From: an uncultured Acidobacteriota bacterium
GTDB lineage: Bacteria; Acidobacteriota; Blastocatellia; RBC074
DNA: 64,000 bases
Direction of reading: 5' to 3'
Assembly: GCA_902825875.1 (NCBI GenBank)
Contig: CADECP010000013.1
Span: forward strand, 13,936 to 77,935
The position numbers and the translations under genes were made by a program. The notes below the pieces were generated by a model that ran no database searches, was not told the origin of the DNA, and saw only the letters and a program-made list of their open reading frames with translations. Shown one piece after another: positions 1-8,740 of this stretch. Positions within the stretch are counted from its first letter, which is position 1; each line of letters starts with the position of its first letter.

Positions 1-764
1 TCGTTGCCGCCGCCGATATTGTATTTGCCGCCGGGCTGGCCGTTTTGCAGGGCCAGCAAGATTCCAGAACAATGGTCTTCGACATACAACCAGTCGCGGA
101 TGTTTCCGCCGTCGCCGTAAATCGGCAGCGGTTTGCCGTCCATCGCGTTCAGTAACATCAGCGGAATCAGCTTTTCAGGGAATTGCAGCGGGCCGTAATT
201 GTTTGAACAGTTGGTGATGATCGTCGGCAAGCCGAACGTCTCGTGCCAGGCGCGCACCAGATGATCCGCTGAAGCTTTCGACGCCGCGTAAGGCGAATTC
301 GGAGCATAAGGCGTAGTTTCGGAAAACAGCCCGGTTTCGCCAAGCGAGCCATAAACTTCATCGGTGGAAACGTGCAGAAAACGAAAAGCTCGGCGCGCTT
401 CGTCGCTGAGCTTCGCGGTGTGTTTGCGCGCCGCTTCAAGCAAGACAAAAGTCCCGGCGATGTTGGTTTCGATGAACGGCGAAGGATCGTCAATCGAACG
501 GTCTACGTGGGATTCCGCCGCGAAATTGACCACAACGGTTGGCTCGTGATTTTGGAAAACCGTTGCCATCGCATCTTTGTCGGCAATGTCGGCCTGAATG
601 AACTGCACGCGGCTGTCTTCCAGCGCGTCACCAAGACTGGCCAGATTTCCGGCGTAAGTCAGTTTATCTACGATGACCAGCCGAGCGCCGGTTTTCGCAA
701 GCGCGTACCTGGCAAAGTTCGCGCCGATGAAACCCGCGCCTCCGGTCACGATGATAGTTGGCAT
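1..764 (-). CDS. rfbB: dTDP-glucose 4,6-dehydratase, 3' part outside the window
   Basis: Reading the minus strand from ATG at 764 gives 254 residues with no stop before the window edge, so the C-terminal part (about 100 residues against the usual 340-360) is missing. It begins [20 protein letters not shown], the Rossmann NAD-binding glycine motif of extended short-chain dehydrogenases. It then shows STDEVYG, carrying the Asp-Glu pair of the dehydratase active site, and YAASK, the YxxxK catalytic motif. HVDRSIDDP is also typical of RfbB. The enzyme converts dTDP-glucose to dTDP-4-keto-6-deoxyglucose in the cytoplasm, for rhamnose and other deoxysugars. A GAGGAG ribosome binding site lies 12 bases upstream of the start. 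No other rml gene is visible here; the rest of the operon would lie to the left. Confidence 0.93.
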   Translation of the reverse strand, partial: MPTIIVTGGAGFIGANFARYALAKTGARLVIVDKLTYAGNLASLGDALEDSRVQFIQADIADKDAMATVFQNHEPTVVVNFAAESHVDRSIDDPSPFIETNIAGTFVLLEAARKHTAKLSDEARRAFRFLHVSTDEVYGSLGETGLFSETTPYAPNSPYAASKASADHLVRAWHETFGLPTIITNCSNNYGPLQFPEKLIPLMLLNAMDGKPLPIYGDGGNIRDWLYVEDHCSGILLALQNGQPGGKYNIGGGN

Positions 765-1194
765 TGAAACAAAACTCCTCGAAAGATGGTTCGTAGCTCC
801 GCCTTCAAACCAATGAGGCCAGTGCAGCCGACGATAATGCTGGTGACATTCATTCGACAAAAACCTGATCCCTGATTCCCTATACCTGGAACCTGATTAC
901 CCAAAACCAGTTCGGTTTTATGATTATCAGGGGACAGGTTGCGGAGAACAGGCTTCAGGGAATTCGCCGCCTCGTTGTTCAGCACAGGAACCCATTCGCT
1001 GCCTAACTCAACCTCATTTGATTTCAGTCGGCGTTACAGGTTTTGGGTTTTACACCGCAGCCCCAACGCTTGTACAGCGCGCCACGCCCTCAACTCGGTT
1101 GCGGAGATTGGTTGGCTAAGGTAATTTGCAAATCCAACGGAAACGACCTTTTCACCACAACAATTCAGGTTATATAAAGTCAGGAGAGACGTGT
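765..1194. other. Intergenic region without a recognised gene
   Basis: This 430-base stretch separates the divergent rfbB and cytochrome genes and must hold both promoters, though none is clear enough to mark. Around 868-905 there is a run of related short words (cctgatccctgattccctat) resembling the tandem oligonucleotide repeats elsewhere in the window. The short open frames here have no family features, and one is largely the translation of this repeat. The cytochrome ribosome binding site CAGGAGAG is at 1181-1188. Confidence 0.5.
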
Positions 1195-4122
1195 ATGCAG
1201 TTCACTCAAACTTCGGGTTCCCGATTGCTGAAGTTTCTGGCCATAAGCTTTTTGCTGTTGTTGGCCAACAGTTCGTATCTGGCGGCGTTCGATTACCCAA
1301 ACGTGTTTTACATTTTGAATTTAGGGCTGCATTTCGGATTGGGCTTGTTACTGACGCTGCTGTTTCGCAAGTACCTGGCTCAAAACTGGCGGGAAATGTC
1401 GACTGGCGGCAAGCTCGGTTCGCTGCTGTTGCTGGCCAGCGCGGGACTGGGGACTTTCATCCTGATTTTCGGAGCCACGCGGCCTTACTTCGGATTCGGC
1501 AAGCCGGTGAAGTGGGCTGCGACTTCGCACGTTATTGCTGGTGTTATCGGCGTGTTGATCTTCGCGCTGGCCGTCATTCGCCAAAGAACTCAGCGAACAT
1601 TCGCGCGAGCGTTTGGTTTTGTGGTGGCGCTGGCGCTGCTGTTTCCGCTGGCGATGTGGCAAGTCCAAAAATACACGCGAGCCAACGACCATTTCGTCAA
1701 TCCAACCAATGCTCCGCTTTCGATGGACGGCGAAGGCCAGGGGCCAAACGGGCCGTTTTTCCCTTCTTCGGCGACGACGAACACCGGCGGGAAAATCCCG
1801 TCGAACTTTTTCATGACTTCGGAAACCTGCGCCCGCTGCCACAAAGAGATTTACGACCAGTGGAACTCTTCGGCGCATCACTTCGCTTCGTTCAATAACC
1901 AGTGGTACCGCAAATCCATCGAATACATGCAGGACACCGTGGGCACTCAGCCGTCGAAATGGTGCGCCGGCTGCCACGATCACGCAGTGCTGTTCAACGG
2001 GCGATTCGACACTCCGATCAAAGAGCAGATCAACACGCCCGAAGCTCAAAACGGATTGAGTTGCACTTCCTGTCATTCGATCACCAATGTCCGTAGTTCG
2101 ATGGGCAACGCAGATTTCGAAATCGAATATCCGGCTTTGCACGATATGGCCGCCAGCAAAAACAAGTTCATCGAATGGAGCCACGATGTGCTGACTTACG
2201 CCAAGCCCGAAATGCACGGCAAGACTTTCATCAAACCGTTCATGCGTGAAAACACGCCGGAGTATTGCGCTTCGTGCCACAAGGTTCACCTGGACGTCCC
2301 AGTCAACAATTACCGATGGTTTCGCGGCTTCAACGATTACGACAACTGGCAGGCTTCAGGAGTTTCAGGCCAGGGCGCGCGTGCTTTTTACTATCCGGCC
2401 AAATCGCAAAAGTGCGCCGATTGCCACATGCCTTTGGTTAAATCCAACGACCCGGCTGCCAAAAACGGAATGGTCAAATCGCACCGCTTCCCAGGCGCAA
2501 ACACCGCGCTGCCTTTCGTCAACAAGGACGAAACCCAGTTGAAAGTCGTTCAGGACTTCCTGAAAGACAAACAAGTCAGCGTAGACATTTTTGGCATGTC
2601 GCCCGGCAAAGCCCGCGAAGTGAAAGAAGCGAAGAATCGTCCGGGCGAAGAAGCTCCGCGACTGGCTTCGACCTTTGCCATCGGCGAAGAAGGCATGGAT
2701 TTTGGCGCATCGAAAGTTTTCATCTCCGAACCAACCGAAGTCATCGCTCCGTTGAACAAGGTTGAAAATCTGGCCGTTCGCCGAGGCGATGAAATGCGTT
2801 TGGAAGTGGTCGTTCGCACTCGCAAGGTCGGCCACTTTTTCCCCGGCGGAACGGTTGACGCTTTCGACGTGTGGGTTGAACTCCAGGCCGTAGACAACAA
2901 CGGCAAGACGATTTTCTGGAGCGGCAAAACCGAAGACGAACCCAATGGCCGCAAAGGCCCCATCGAAGCAGGCGCGCATCGTTATCGCAGTTTGATGCTG
3001 GACGAACGCGGAAACCCGATCAACAAACGAAACGCCTGGGCTGCGCGCAGCGTGGCTTATGTCCGGCTGATTCCTCCGGGAGCGGCGGACACGATTCATT
3101 ACCGTCTGGTCATCCCGCCCGATTGCGGCGACCAGATCACCATCAAAGCCAAAGTGAATTACCGCAAGTTCGCCTGGTGGAACACGCAATGGGCGTTTGC
3201 GGGCGTCCGCGATCCGAACCAGAAAGATTATTCCGTTGCCAAAAATCACGACGACGGCAACTGGGTTTTCACCGGCGACACTTCGGGCGTGTCGGGCAAG
3301 GTCAAAGAAATTCCAGACCTGCCGATTGTGACGATGGCTGAAGACGCCGTGACAATGCGTGTCATGAACAAAGCCGACAAACTGCCGGAAATGAAGTCTG
3401 TCATGACCAAAGAAGTCCGCGAACGCTGGAACGATTACGGCATAGGTTTGCTGTTGCAGGGCGACATCAAGGGCGCCGAAGCCGCGTTTCTGAAAGTCAC
3501 TCAAATGGAACCGGAATACGCCGACGGCTGGGTGAACGTCGCGCGCGCTCGCATTCAGGAAGGCAATATGGCCGCCGCCGCCGAAATGCTGACCCGGGCG
3601 TTGCAGGTCAATCCCAACCTGGCCAAGTCGCATTACTTTTACGCGCTGACGCTGAAAGCCGACGGCAAATACGACGAAGCTTTGCAGCATTTGCAAATCG
3701 CGTCTAACCAGTATCCGCGCGACCGAGTGGTGCTGAACACGATGGGCCGCGTCATGTTCCTGCAACGCAAATATCAGGAAGCCGTCAACATAATGCAAAA
3801 ATCCTTGCAGGTTGATCCCGAAGACTTGCAGGCGCATTACAACCTGATGCTTTGTTATCAAGGCTTGGGCAATACCGAACAGGCTGAGCGTGAGCGGAAG
3901 CTTTACCTGCGCTTCAAAGCCGACGAATCGTCACAGGCCATCACAGGCCCGTACCGCCAGCTTCACCCGGAAGACAACAACGAACGGCAACAGATTCACG
4001 AACACGTTTCCGTTCCGTTGAACAAACCGAAATCACCCGGATACGTGGCGGCCAACAAATCACGCAACAAACAGGTCGCCACGCTGCCGCGCAAACCGCG
4101 TGTTATAGTTTCAACACAGTAA
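1195..4122 (+). CDS. Membrane-anchored pentahaem cytochrome c with C-terminal TPRs
   Basis: The 975-residue product starts at the ATG preceded by CAGGAGAG; an upstream in-frame start at 1126 lacks such a site. Residues 1-155 contain about four hydrophobic segments. Five c-type haem motifs follow: CARCH at 212, CAGCH at 257, CTSCH at 290, CASCH at 358 and CADCH at 407. The context around the first (ETCARCHKEIYDQWNSSAHH) resembles the cytochrome c554/NrfB-like multihaem families. A beta-rich stretch containing VGHFFPGGTVDAFDVWVEL follows at about 540-570, and the last third (about 730-890) has three to four tetratricopeptide repeats. Seen: membrane segments, haems, TPRs. Inferred: a periplasmic electron-transfer protein; its donor and acceptor are unknown. 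No other redox genes adjoin it, since the act/cox operon is 35 kb away. Confidence 0.85.
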   Translation: MQFTQTSGSRLLKFLAISFLLLLANSSYLAAFDYPNVFYILNLGLHFGLGLLLTLLFRKYLAQNWREMSTGGKLGSLLLLASAGLGTFILIFGATRPYFGFGKPVKWAATSHVIAGVIGVLIFALAVIRQRTQRTFARAFGFVVALALLFPLAMWQVQKYTRANDHFVNPTNAPLSMDGEGQGPNGPFFPSSATTNTGGKIPSNFFMTSETCARCHKEIYDQWNSSAHHFASFNNQWYRKSIEYMQDTVGTQPSKWCAGCHDHAVLFNGRFDTPIKEQINTPEAQNGLSCTSCHSITNVRSSMGNADFEIEYPALHDMAASKNKFIEWSHDVLTYAKPEMHGKTFIKPFMRENTPEYCASCHKVHLDVPVNNYRWFRGFNDYDNWQASGVSGQGARAFYYPAKSQKCADCHMPLVKSNDPAAKNGMVKSHRFPGANTALPFVNKDETQLKVVQDFLKDKQVSVDIFGMSPGKAREVKEAKNRPGEEAPRLASTFAIGEEGMDFGASKVFISEPTEVIAPLNKVENLAVRRGDEMRLEVVVRTRKVGHFFPGGTVDAFDVWVELQAVDNNGKTIFWSGKTEDEPNGRKGPIEAGAHRYRSLMLDERGNPINKRNAWAARSVAYVRLIPPGAADTIHYRLVIPPDCGDQITIKAKVNYRKFAWWNTQWAFAGVRDPNQKDYSVAKNHDDGNWVFTGDTSGVSGKVKEIPDLPIVTMAEDAVTMRVMNKADKLPEMKSVMTKEVRERWNDYGIGLLLQGDIKGAEAAFLKVTQMEPEYADGWVNVARARIQEGNMAAAAEMLTRALQVNPNLAKSHYFYALTLKADGKYDEALQHLQIASNQYPRDRVVLNTMGRVMFLQRKYQEAVNIMQKSLQVDPEDLQAHYNLMLCYQGLGNTEQAERERKLYLRFKADESSQAITGPYRQLHPEDNNERQQIHEHVSVPLNKPKSPGYVAANKSRNKQVATLPRKPRVIVSTQ

Positions 4123-4151
4123 CTTCAATCTATTCCTGTTGGAGAAAAGCT

Positions 4152-5351
4152 ATGACACAGCAACTCAATCAAGACAGCGTTTTGCTGCGTGAAATCACGC
4201 TTCGCAATGTGTTGTCTTACGGACCGGAATCGTCACCAATTCCGCTCGGCAACTTGAATGTCTTGATTGGGCCAAACGGTTCCGGAAAATCCAACCTGAT
4301 TGACGCGATAGGGTTGTTAAGGTTTGTACCGCTGGATTCTTTAAGAAGCGTAATTAGTCGGGAAGGCGGCGGAGTCTTGGAATGGATTTGGAATGGTAAT
4401 CCGAAAGGCGAAGCAACGATTGAGGCGGTGTTTACAAAGTCAGCCAGGACTAGACCCATGCGCCACGCGATAGCTTTCCGTGCTGAAAATCAGACATTCA
4501 GCCTGACACGTGAATTGATAGAGGAGCAAGAACTCTCACCTGCCAGCAACAACGGTCAATCTTCTTTTTTCTATCGTTTGGAAAACGGGAGCTCGGTTGT
4601 AAACCAGGGCGGGCAGCAAAGAGCATTGAGCCGCGAAAACGTCGAAGCGGACAAATCTATTCTTGCCCAGCGCCGTGACCCGGAAAATTATCCGGAGATT
4701 TCTTATGTCGCCAGTGTCTATGAAAAGATTCGCGTTTACCGCGAATGGACGTTTGGCCGCAATTCGATTTTCCGCGCGCCTCAAAAAGCCGATGCCCGGA
4801 ACGACCGGCTGGAAGAAGACTTTTCCAACCTGGGACTTTTCCTAAACCGGTTGCGCCGTGACCCCAAAGCCAAGAAATCAATCCTGGCTGCGCTGGCCGA
4901 CCTTTACGAAGGCCTCAGCGATTTTGATGTCAGCGTCGAGGGCGGAACGGTGCAAGTCTTTTTTACCGAAGGCGATTTCACGATTCCGGCGACAAGGTTG
5001 TCCGATGGCACTTTGCGTTATTTATGCCTGCTGGCGATTTTGTGCGACCCGACGCCTCCGCCGCTGATTTGCATCGAAGAGCCGGAGCTTGGTCTTCACC
5101 CGGACATTCTGCCCAAAGTCGCTGACCTGTTGATTGCGGCTTCTGAACGAACACAACTGATCGTCACTACTCATTCCGACATTCTGGTTGATGCGATGAC
5201 CGAACGACCTGAGGCAATCCTGATCTGCGAAAAACACGAAGGCCAAACAGAGATGCGGCGGCTGGACAGTCAGAAGCTCGCCGTCTGGCTGCAAGATTAC
5301 CGATTAGGCGAGCTTTGGACGCGAGGCGAACTGGGAGGAACCAGATGGTGA
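4152..5351 (+). CDS. AAA ATPase (AAA_21/RecF-SMC-like), partner of DUF4276 protein
   Basis: 399 residues. The N-terminus has the Walker A motif IGPNGSGKSNLIDA at about residues 38-51 in the context LREITLRNVLSYGPES, as in RecF/SMC-like and OLD-family ATPases. Near the C-terminus are the signature-like LSDGTLRYL, the Walker B LICIEEPELGLHP and the H-loop IVTTHS. This is the AAA_21/AAA_15 arrangement without a long coiled coil and without a fused TOPRIM domain. A GGAGAAA ribosome site precedes the ATG. It overlaps the next gene by seven bases, so the two are translationally coupled. Such ATPases paired with small TOPRIM-like or DUF proteins occur in defence-type modules (for example OLD and PARIS); a defence role here is inference. 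Confidence 0.87.
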   Translation: MTQQLNQDSVLLREITLRNVLSYGPESSPIPLGNLNVLIGPNGSGKSNLIDAIGLLRFVPLDSLRSVISREGGGVLEWIWNGNPKGEATIEAVFTKSARTRPMRHAIAFRAENQTFSLTRELIEEQELSPASNNGQSSFFYRLENGSSVVNQGGQQRALSRENVEADKSILAQRRDPENYPEISYVASVYEKIRVYREWTFGRNSIFRAPQKADARNDRLEEDFSNLGLFLNRLRRDPKAKKSILAALADLYEGLSDFDVSVEGGTVQVFFTEGDFTIPATRLSDGTLRYLCLLAILCDPTPPPLICIEEPELGLHPDILPKVADLLIAASERTQLIVTTHSDILVDAMTERPEAILICEKHEGQTEMRRLDSQKLAVWLQDYRLGELWTRGELGGTRW

Positions 5352-6034
5352 AGGTGACGATTTACGTAGAAGGCGGCGGCAACAGCAAAGAGTTGCAAGC
5401 GCGCTGCCACGAAGGGTTTCGCAAGCTGATTGAAAAAACGAAAGTCGCTCGCAATCCGGCGATTGTCGCCTGTGGAAGCCGCGAACAGACGTTCAAGAAG
5501 TTCAGGATTGCGGCTTCGACTGCTGGCGGCGAGCTTCCGTTGCTGCTGCCGTTACTTCTGGTTGACAGCGAAGACCCGGTCAAAGTCACCGACGAAAATC
5601 CTGACTCCGCCGAATCCTGGAATCATCTGAAAGTGCGCGACAAATGGGACAAACCTTCCGGTGTCGCCAACGATCAAGCGCAGTTGATGACCACCTGTAT
5701 GGAAACCTGGATCATTGCTGACCAACAGGCGCTGGGCAGTTTCTTCGGCCAGCATCTTCAAACCAGCGCACTATTGCCAGAACAGAACCTGGAAACCAGA
5801 ACCAGAGACGAAGTTCAGGACAAACTGGTTTGGGCGACACGCGGTTGCGGCAAAGACAGGAGTTACGCCAAAGGAAAGCGATCTTTCAAAGTGCTGGAAC
5901 ACCTGACCCCTAAAACACTCAAAGAGCATCTCCCGCATTTCCGAAGATTTGTCTCGACACTCGAACGTCATCTCAAAAAAGCTGGAATTTTTCGTCATCA
6001 ACGAAGCCGACAAACGCCAATTGGTGGACGCTGA
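5345..6034 (+). CDS. DUF4276 family protein
   Basis: 229 residues, starting at the ATG after GGGAGGAACCAG inside the end of the ATPase gene. The start MVKVTIYVEGGGNSKELQ, the segment LLLVDSEDPV at about 76-85, and METWIIAD at about 121 are typical of DUF4276 proteins. The VEG glutamate and the VDSED acidic cluster are placed like the acidic residues of TOPRIM-type folds; that structural analogy is inference. The family motif near the C-terminus, FRRFVSTLERHL, is present, but the last roughly 19 residues (from KKAGIFRHQ) read out of frame through a DUF3179 gene fragment and are probably not native. The product probably acts with the AAA ATPase. Confidence 0.82.
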   Translation: MVKVTIYVEGGGNSKELQARCHEGFRKLIEKTKVARNPAIVACGSREQTFKKFRIAASTAGGELPLLLPLLLVDSEDPVKVTDENPDSAESWNHLKVRDKWDKPSGVANDQAQLMTTCMETWIIADQQALGSFFGQHLQTSALLPEQNLETRTRDEVQDKLVWATRGCGKDRSYAKGKRSFKVLEHLTPKTLKEHLPHFRRFVSTLERHLKKAGIFRHQRSRQTPIGGR

Positions 6035-6197
6035 AACCGGCAGCCTCTGGGATTTCACCAGACGTTGCCAGAGCGGGCAGCTTGCAGACAAACAGCTAAA
6101 ACCTGTGTCGGTGCTGAAAGATTACTGGTTCGACTGGAAAATTTATCATCCGAAAACGGCAGTGTATTTGCTCGGCGACCGATTGAAGGAACTGTGA
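5970..6197 (+). pseudogene. C-terminal remnant of a DUF3179 gene
   Basis: A different frame from the DUF4276 gene encodes LEFFVINEADKRQLVDAETG, then SLWDFTRRCQSGQLADKQL, KPVSVLKDYWFDWKIYHP and KTAVYLL, ending at a stop at 6197. The pattern of D-ETGS-W-F, G-L-K-L-PV, and -YWFDW-HP-T-VY is the C-terminal signature of DUF3179 proteins. The N-terminal two thirds of such a protein (about 250 residues) is absent: upstream sequence is the AAA/DUF4276 pair and, before that, the cytochrome gene. No ribosome site or start precedes the fragment, so it is read as a relic left by insertion or deletion. The boundary lies at about 5965-5975. Confidence 0.7.
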
Positions 6198-6201
6198 CAA
6201 T

Positions 6202-7254
6202 TCAAATCAAAGCCAGAAATTTCTGCAAGTCATCGGGCAACGAAGCCGTGAATTCAACTCGTTCGTTGGTCGCTGGGTGAAGGAAGCTCAGGCGTGCGGC
6301 GTGCAGGAATGGGCGATCGAGTTTGTTGATGATCGAACGAAGCTTGGCGCTTTTGATCGAGTTGGCTTTGCCCAGATCGTAAGTCGGGTCGGCGATGATT
6401 GGGTGGTTGATGTGCGCCAGATGAACGCGAATCTGGTGCGTGCGCCCGGTTTTGATTTCCACGTCTAGCAGCGTGAATTCTTCGAATCGTTCGATGACGC
6501 GATACAGGCTCAGCGCGTCGCGGCCAACTCCAACCGGGCGAATAGTCATTTTGACGCGGCTGCGCGGATCACGGCCAATCGGAGCTTCAATCTTTCCTTC
6601 GTCGTCTTTTATTTTGCCGTAAACCAACGCTGAATAGATTTTGCGAACTGCGCGCGATTGGAATTGTTCAGCCAGATACAAATGCGCGCGGTCGGTTTTG
6701 GCTACGACGATCAAACCGGAGGTTCCAACGTCCAACCGATGAACTATGCCAGGGCGTGAACTGCCGCCGCGACGCGGAAGCTGCAACGCCTGTTGCTGTA
6801 AGTGATAGACCAGCGCATTGGCCAGCGTTCCCGAAACGACGCCCGCGCCCGGATGCGTGACCATTCCGGCGGCTTTGTTGATGACGATAATTTCGTCGTC
6901 TTCGTGAACGATGTTCAGCGGAATCGCTTCGGGTTTGGCTTCCAGCGGAGCCGTTTCAGGCAAAGTGATTTGAATTTCTTCTCCGGCGCTGACTTCGTAA
7001 GCGGGCTTGGCGATTGGCTGGCCGTTGACCAGAACTTTGCCGAGTTCGATGGCTCGGCGGACTTGGGAGCGGCTGGTTGTTGGGATTTGCGAAGCGAGGT
7101 AAGTGTCCAGGCGAGTTCCTGTCGCTTCTTCTGATGGAGTGAAAGAGAGAGCGGGAGACAGAGCTTCACTGTCGCTAAGCTCATCATCTCTACATCCCTC
7201 CATCCCTCCATCTCTCCGTCCCTCTGTCTCTATGTCGCTGCGAGGTTCAGTCAA
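6202..7254 (-). CDS. rluD: RluD-type 23S rRNA pseudouridine synthase
   Basis: 350 residues. An S4 RNA-binding domain (GTRLDTYLASQIPTTSRSQV to KVLVNGQ, about 45-90) precedes the RluA-family catalytic domain. The catalytic motif is HRLDVGTSGLIVVAKT, with the RLD aspartate, and HQIRVHLAHI marks the C-terminal part. The enzyme makes pseudouridines in 23S rRNA (helix 69 in E. coli). The frame opens at TTG 7254, overlapping the stop of the upstream methyltransferase gene. The first 40 or so residues are encoded by an octanucleotide tandem repeat (about 7193-7231) and are probably not conserved, so the true start may lie within them. Confidence 0.9.
   Translation of the reverse strand: MTEPRSDIETEGRRDGGMEGCRDDELSDSEALSPALSFTPSEEATGTRLDTYLASQIPTTSRSQVRRAIELGKVLVNGQPIAKPAYEVSAGEEIQITLPETAPLEAKPEAIPLNIVHEDDEIIVINKAAGMVTHPGAGVVSGTLANALVYHLQQQALQLPRRGGSSRPGIVHRLDVGTSGLIVVAKTDRAHLYLAEQFQSRAVRKIYSALVYGKIKDDEGKIEAPIGRDPRSRVKMTIRPVGVGRDALSLYRVIERFEEFTLLDVEIKTGRTHQIRVHLAHINHPIIADPTYDLGKANSIKSAKLRSIINKLDRPFLHAARLSFLHPATNERVEFTASLPDDLQKFLALI
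7193..7231. repeat. Octanucleotide tandem repeat inside the rluD 5' end
   Basis: On the plus strand the units read catccctc three times, then degenerate to catctctc, cgtccctc and tgtctct. On the minus strand they encode the acidic, low-complexity N-terminal extension of RluD (GGMEGCRDDE region). Such repeats vary in copy number, which would change the extension length or the frame. Confidence 0.7.
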
Positions 7255-8740
7255 TGTACAACTCCTTCGGATAACGTTCGACTGGTGCGCCGGTCTTTTT
7301 GGCCAGCGCGAAGATGTTGTCGCCGCGAAGCTCCGTTCCGATGTGAACCTGTTTCAGCAAATCCAGAATCGCAGGGTTCGAGCGCGACCAAACGTCTTCG
7401 GTTTCCAGTTCGATGACTTCAAAGCCTGCCGCCGCCAGAGCGACGCCGACTTCGTAAGGCGCGTATTCGCGGTTGTGCTGGTCCACGGTTTCGCGGACGT
7501 TGTATTGCGCCAGCAAGTACGGCGCGCATCCGACCAGCAAGCCTTCAATCGCGCGGCAACTGGCGATATTCGGAGTTGTCAGCAACAGCCATCCGTCCTG
7601 TTCCAGCACTCGATTGCATTCCCAAAGCATGTGCATCGGATCGCTTTGCAGATGTTCGATCAGTTCGCAGCACAGCGCGACGCGGAAATGATTGTCCGGG
7701 TAAGGGAACGGGTCGCGTTCGACGTTGAAATTGCTAAGCTCGAAGGTATGAGTTTCCGGTTTGTTGGCATTCTTTTGCGTGACGGCTTCGAAGACGGATT
7801 TTTGTTCGGATTGCCAAAAATCGGCGCAATGGACTTCGTTGTAGCCGGAATACTTTTTGATGGCCGGAGCGATGTGCGACAGGCTGCCGAGTTCCAGCAA
7901 GCGGTCGGAGCTTTTTTGTGCCGGTGGAATTCGTTGAAGCGTAGAAACAAAGCGGCGCAAATGTTGGCCGACGTAATGAAGCTCTTTCGGGTCGTCAATG
8001 AAACTGAGAATGTAATTTACGACTTCCTGTTCGTCGGGCGAAAAATTGTCCAAGCCTTCGGCGGCGACTTTTTTCCATTCCAGAATCTGGTGATAGAGCG
8101 GAGCCGCTCCGGTTTGAGCGACTTTGGTTTTGACGTGCGACGTGACGTTGGCGAGTTTGCGAAACGAAGTCAGTTGCGGGTGTGAGTCGTCTGCCGATTC
8201 GGGAACGTCTTCGCTGGCGGCGGCGGTTTCGGTTTTGGGTGCGCCGGATTCTCGGATGGCTTTTAGTTCGCGGCGTTGTTTGTCCAATCGCTGCTCGAAC
8301 AATTGCAGCATCACGTCGTTGCGCTCGACGATGTCTGTGGAAAACTGGCGAATCATCGCGTCAACTTTTCGTTCGTGGCGCTCCATTCGTTCGTCCAACC
8401 TGTGATCTTGCGCGATGAACTTTTCATCAATTCGCGTTTCCGATGTCGCAAATCGTTCGTCCAACCGCAGATCAATTTCTCGCGTTCGTTCGTCAAACCT
8501 GCCGTCTATTCGCTCATCGAGCGTGGCTTCACGTTCGTCCAAACGATGATCCAAGGCGGCTTCCCGGTCATCCAGTCGGCGATCAATGACAACGGATCGT
8601 TCGTCCAATCGCTGATCAATCGCTCGTTCGTAGGTGTCGGCTCGTTGAGTCAGGCGAGTTTCGACCTCACCAATTTGTTCGGTGATTTCGCGCGTCAGCA
8701 GCAAACGCAGGTTGCGGAGAATAGAAGTTAATCGGCTCAT
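7247..8740 (-). CDS. SAM-dependent methyltransferase with hendecad-repeat coiled coil
   Basis: 497 residues. Residues about 35-130 are an 11-residue periodic array ([55 protein letters not shown]), as expected for a long right-handed or mixed coiled coil. After a linker, the C-terminal half looks like a class I methyltransferase: [19 protein letters not shown] replaces the usual glycine-rich motif [21 protein letters not shown] matches motif II/post-II, and [13 protein letters not shown] matches motif III. It starts at ATG 8740, overlapping the glycosyltransferase stop as ATGA. A role in modifying or length-controlling a polysaccharide fits the context but is inference; the acceptor is unknown. 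Confidence 0.82.
   Translation of the reverse strand: MSRLTSILRNLRLLLTREITEQIGEVETRLTQRADTYERAIDQRLDERSVVIDRRLDDREAALDHRLDEREATLDERIDGRFDERTREIDLRLDERFATSETRIDEKFIAQDHRLDERMERHERKVDAMIRQFSTDIVERNDVMLQLFEQRLDKQRRELKAIRESGAPKTETAAASEDVPESADDSHPQLTSFRKLANVTSHVKTKVAQTGAAPLYHQILEWKKVAAEGLDNFSPDEQEVVNYILSFIDDPKELHYVGQHLRRFVSTLQRIPPAQKSSDRLLELGSLSHIAPAIKKYSGYNEVHCADFWQSEQKSVFEAVTQKNANKPETHTFELSNFNVERDPFPYPDNHFRVALCCELIEHLQSDPMHMLWECNRVLEQDGWLLLTTPNIASCRAIEGLLVGCAPYLLAQYNVRETVDQHNREYAPYEVGVALAAAGFEVIELETEDVWSRSNPAILDLLKQVHIGTELRGDNIFALAKKTGAPVERYPKELYID

Noticed and set aside
746-985. 79-codon minus-strand frame upstream of rfbB
   Set aside because: It overlaps the rfbB start and translates a tandem repeat region ([15 protein letters not shown]).
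1348-2289. Long minus-strand open frame within the cytochrome gene
   Set aside because: It lies in antisense to the haem-motif coding region, shows no family motif, and is explained by codon bias of the real gene.
2365-3861. 498-codon minus-strand open frame
   Set aside because: It is antisense to the cytochrome/TPR gene; composition is low-complexity (His, Phe, Gln-rich) as in mirror frames of GC-rich genes, and no start site is credible.
7103-8185. 360-codon plus-strand frame opposite the methyltransferase
   Set aside because: It opens in the octanucleotide repeat and is antisense to a gene with clear methyltransferase motifs.
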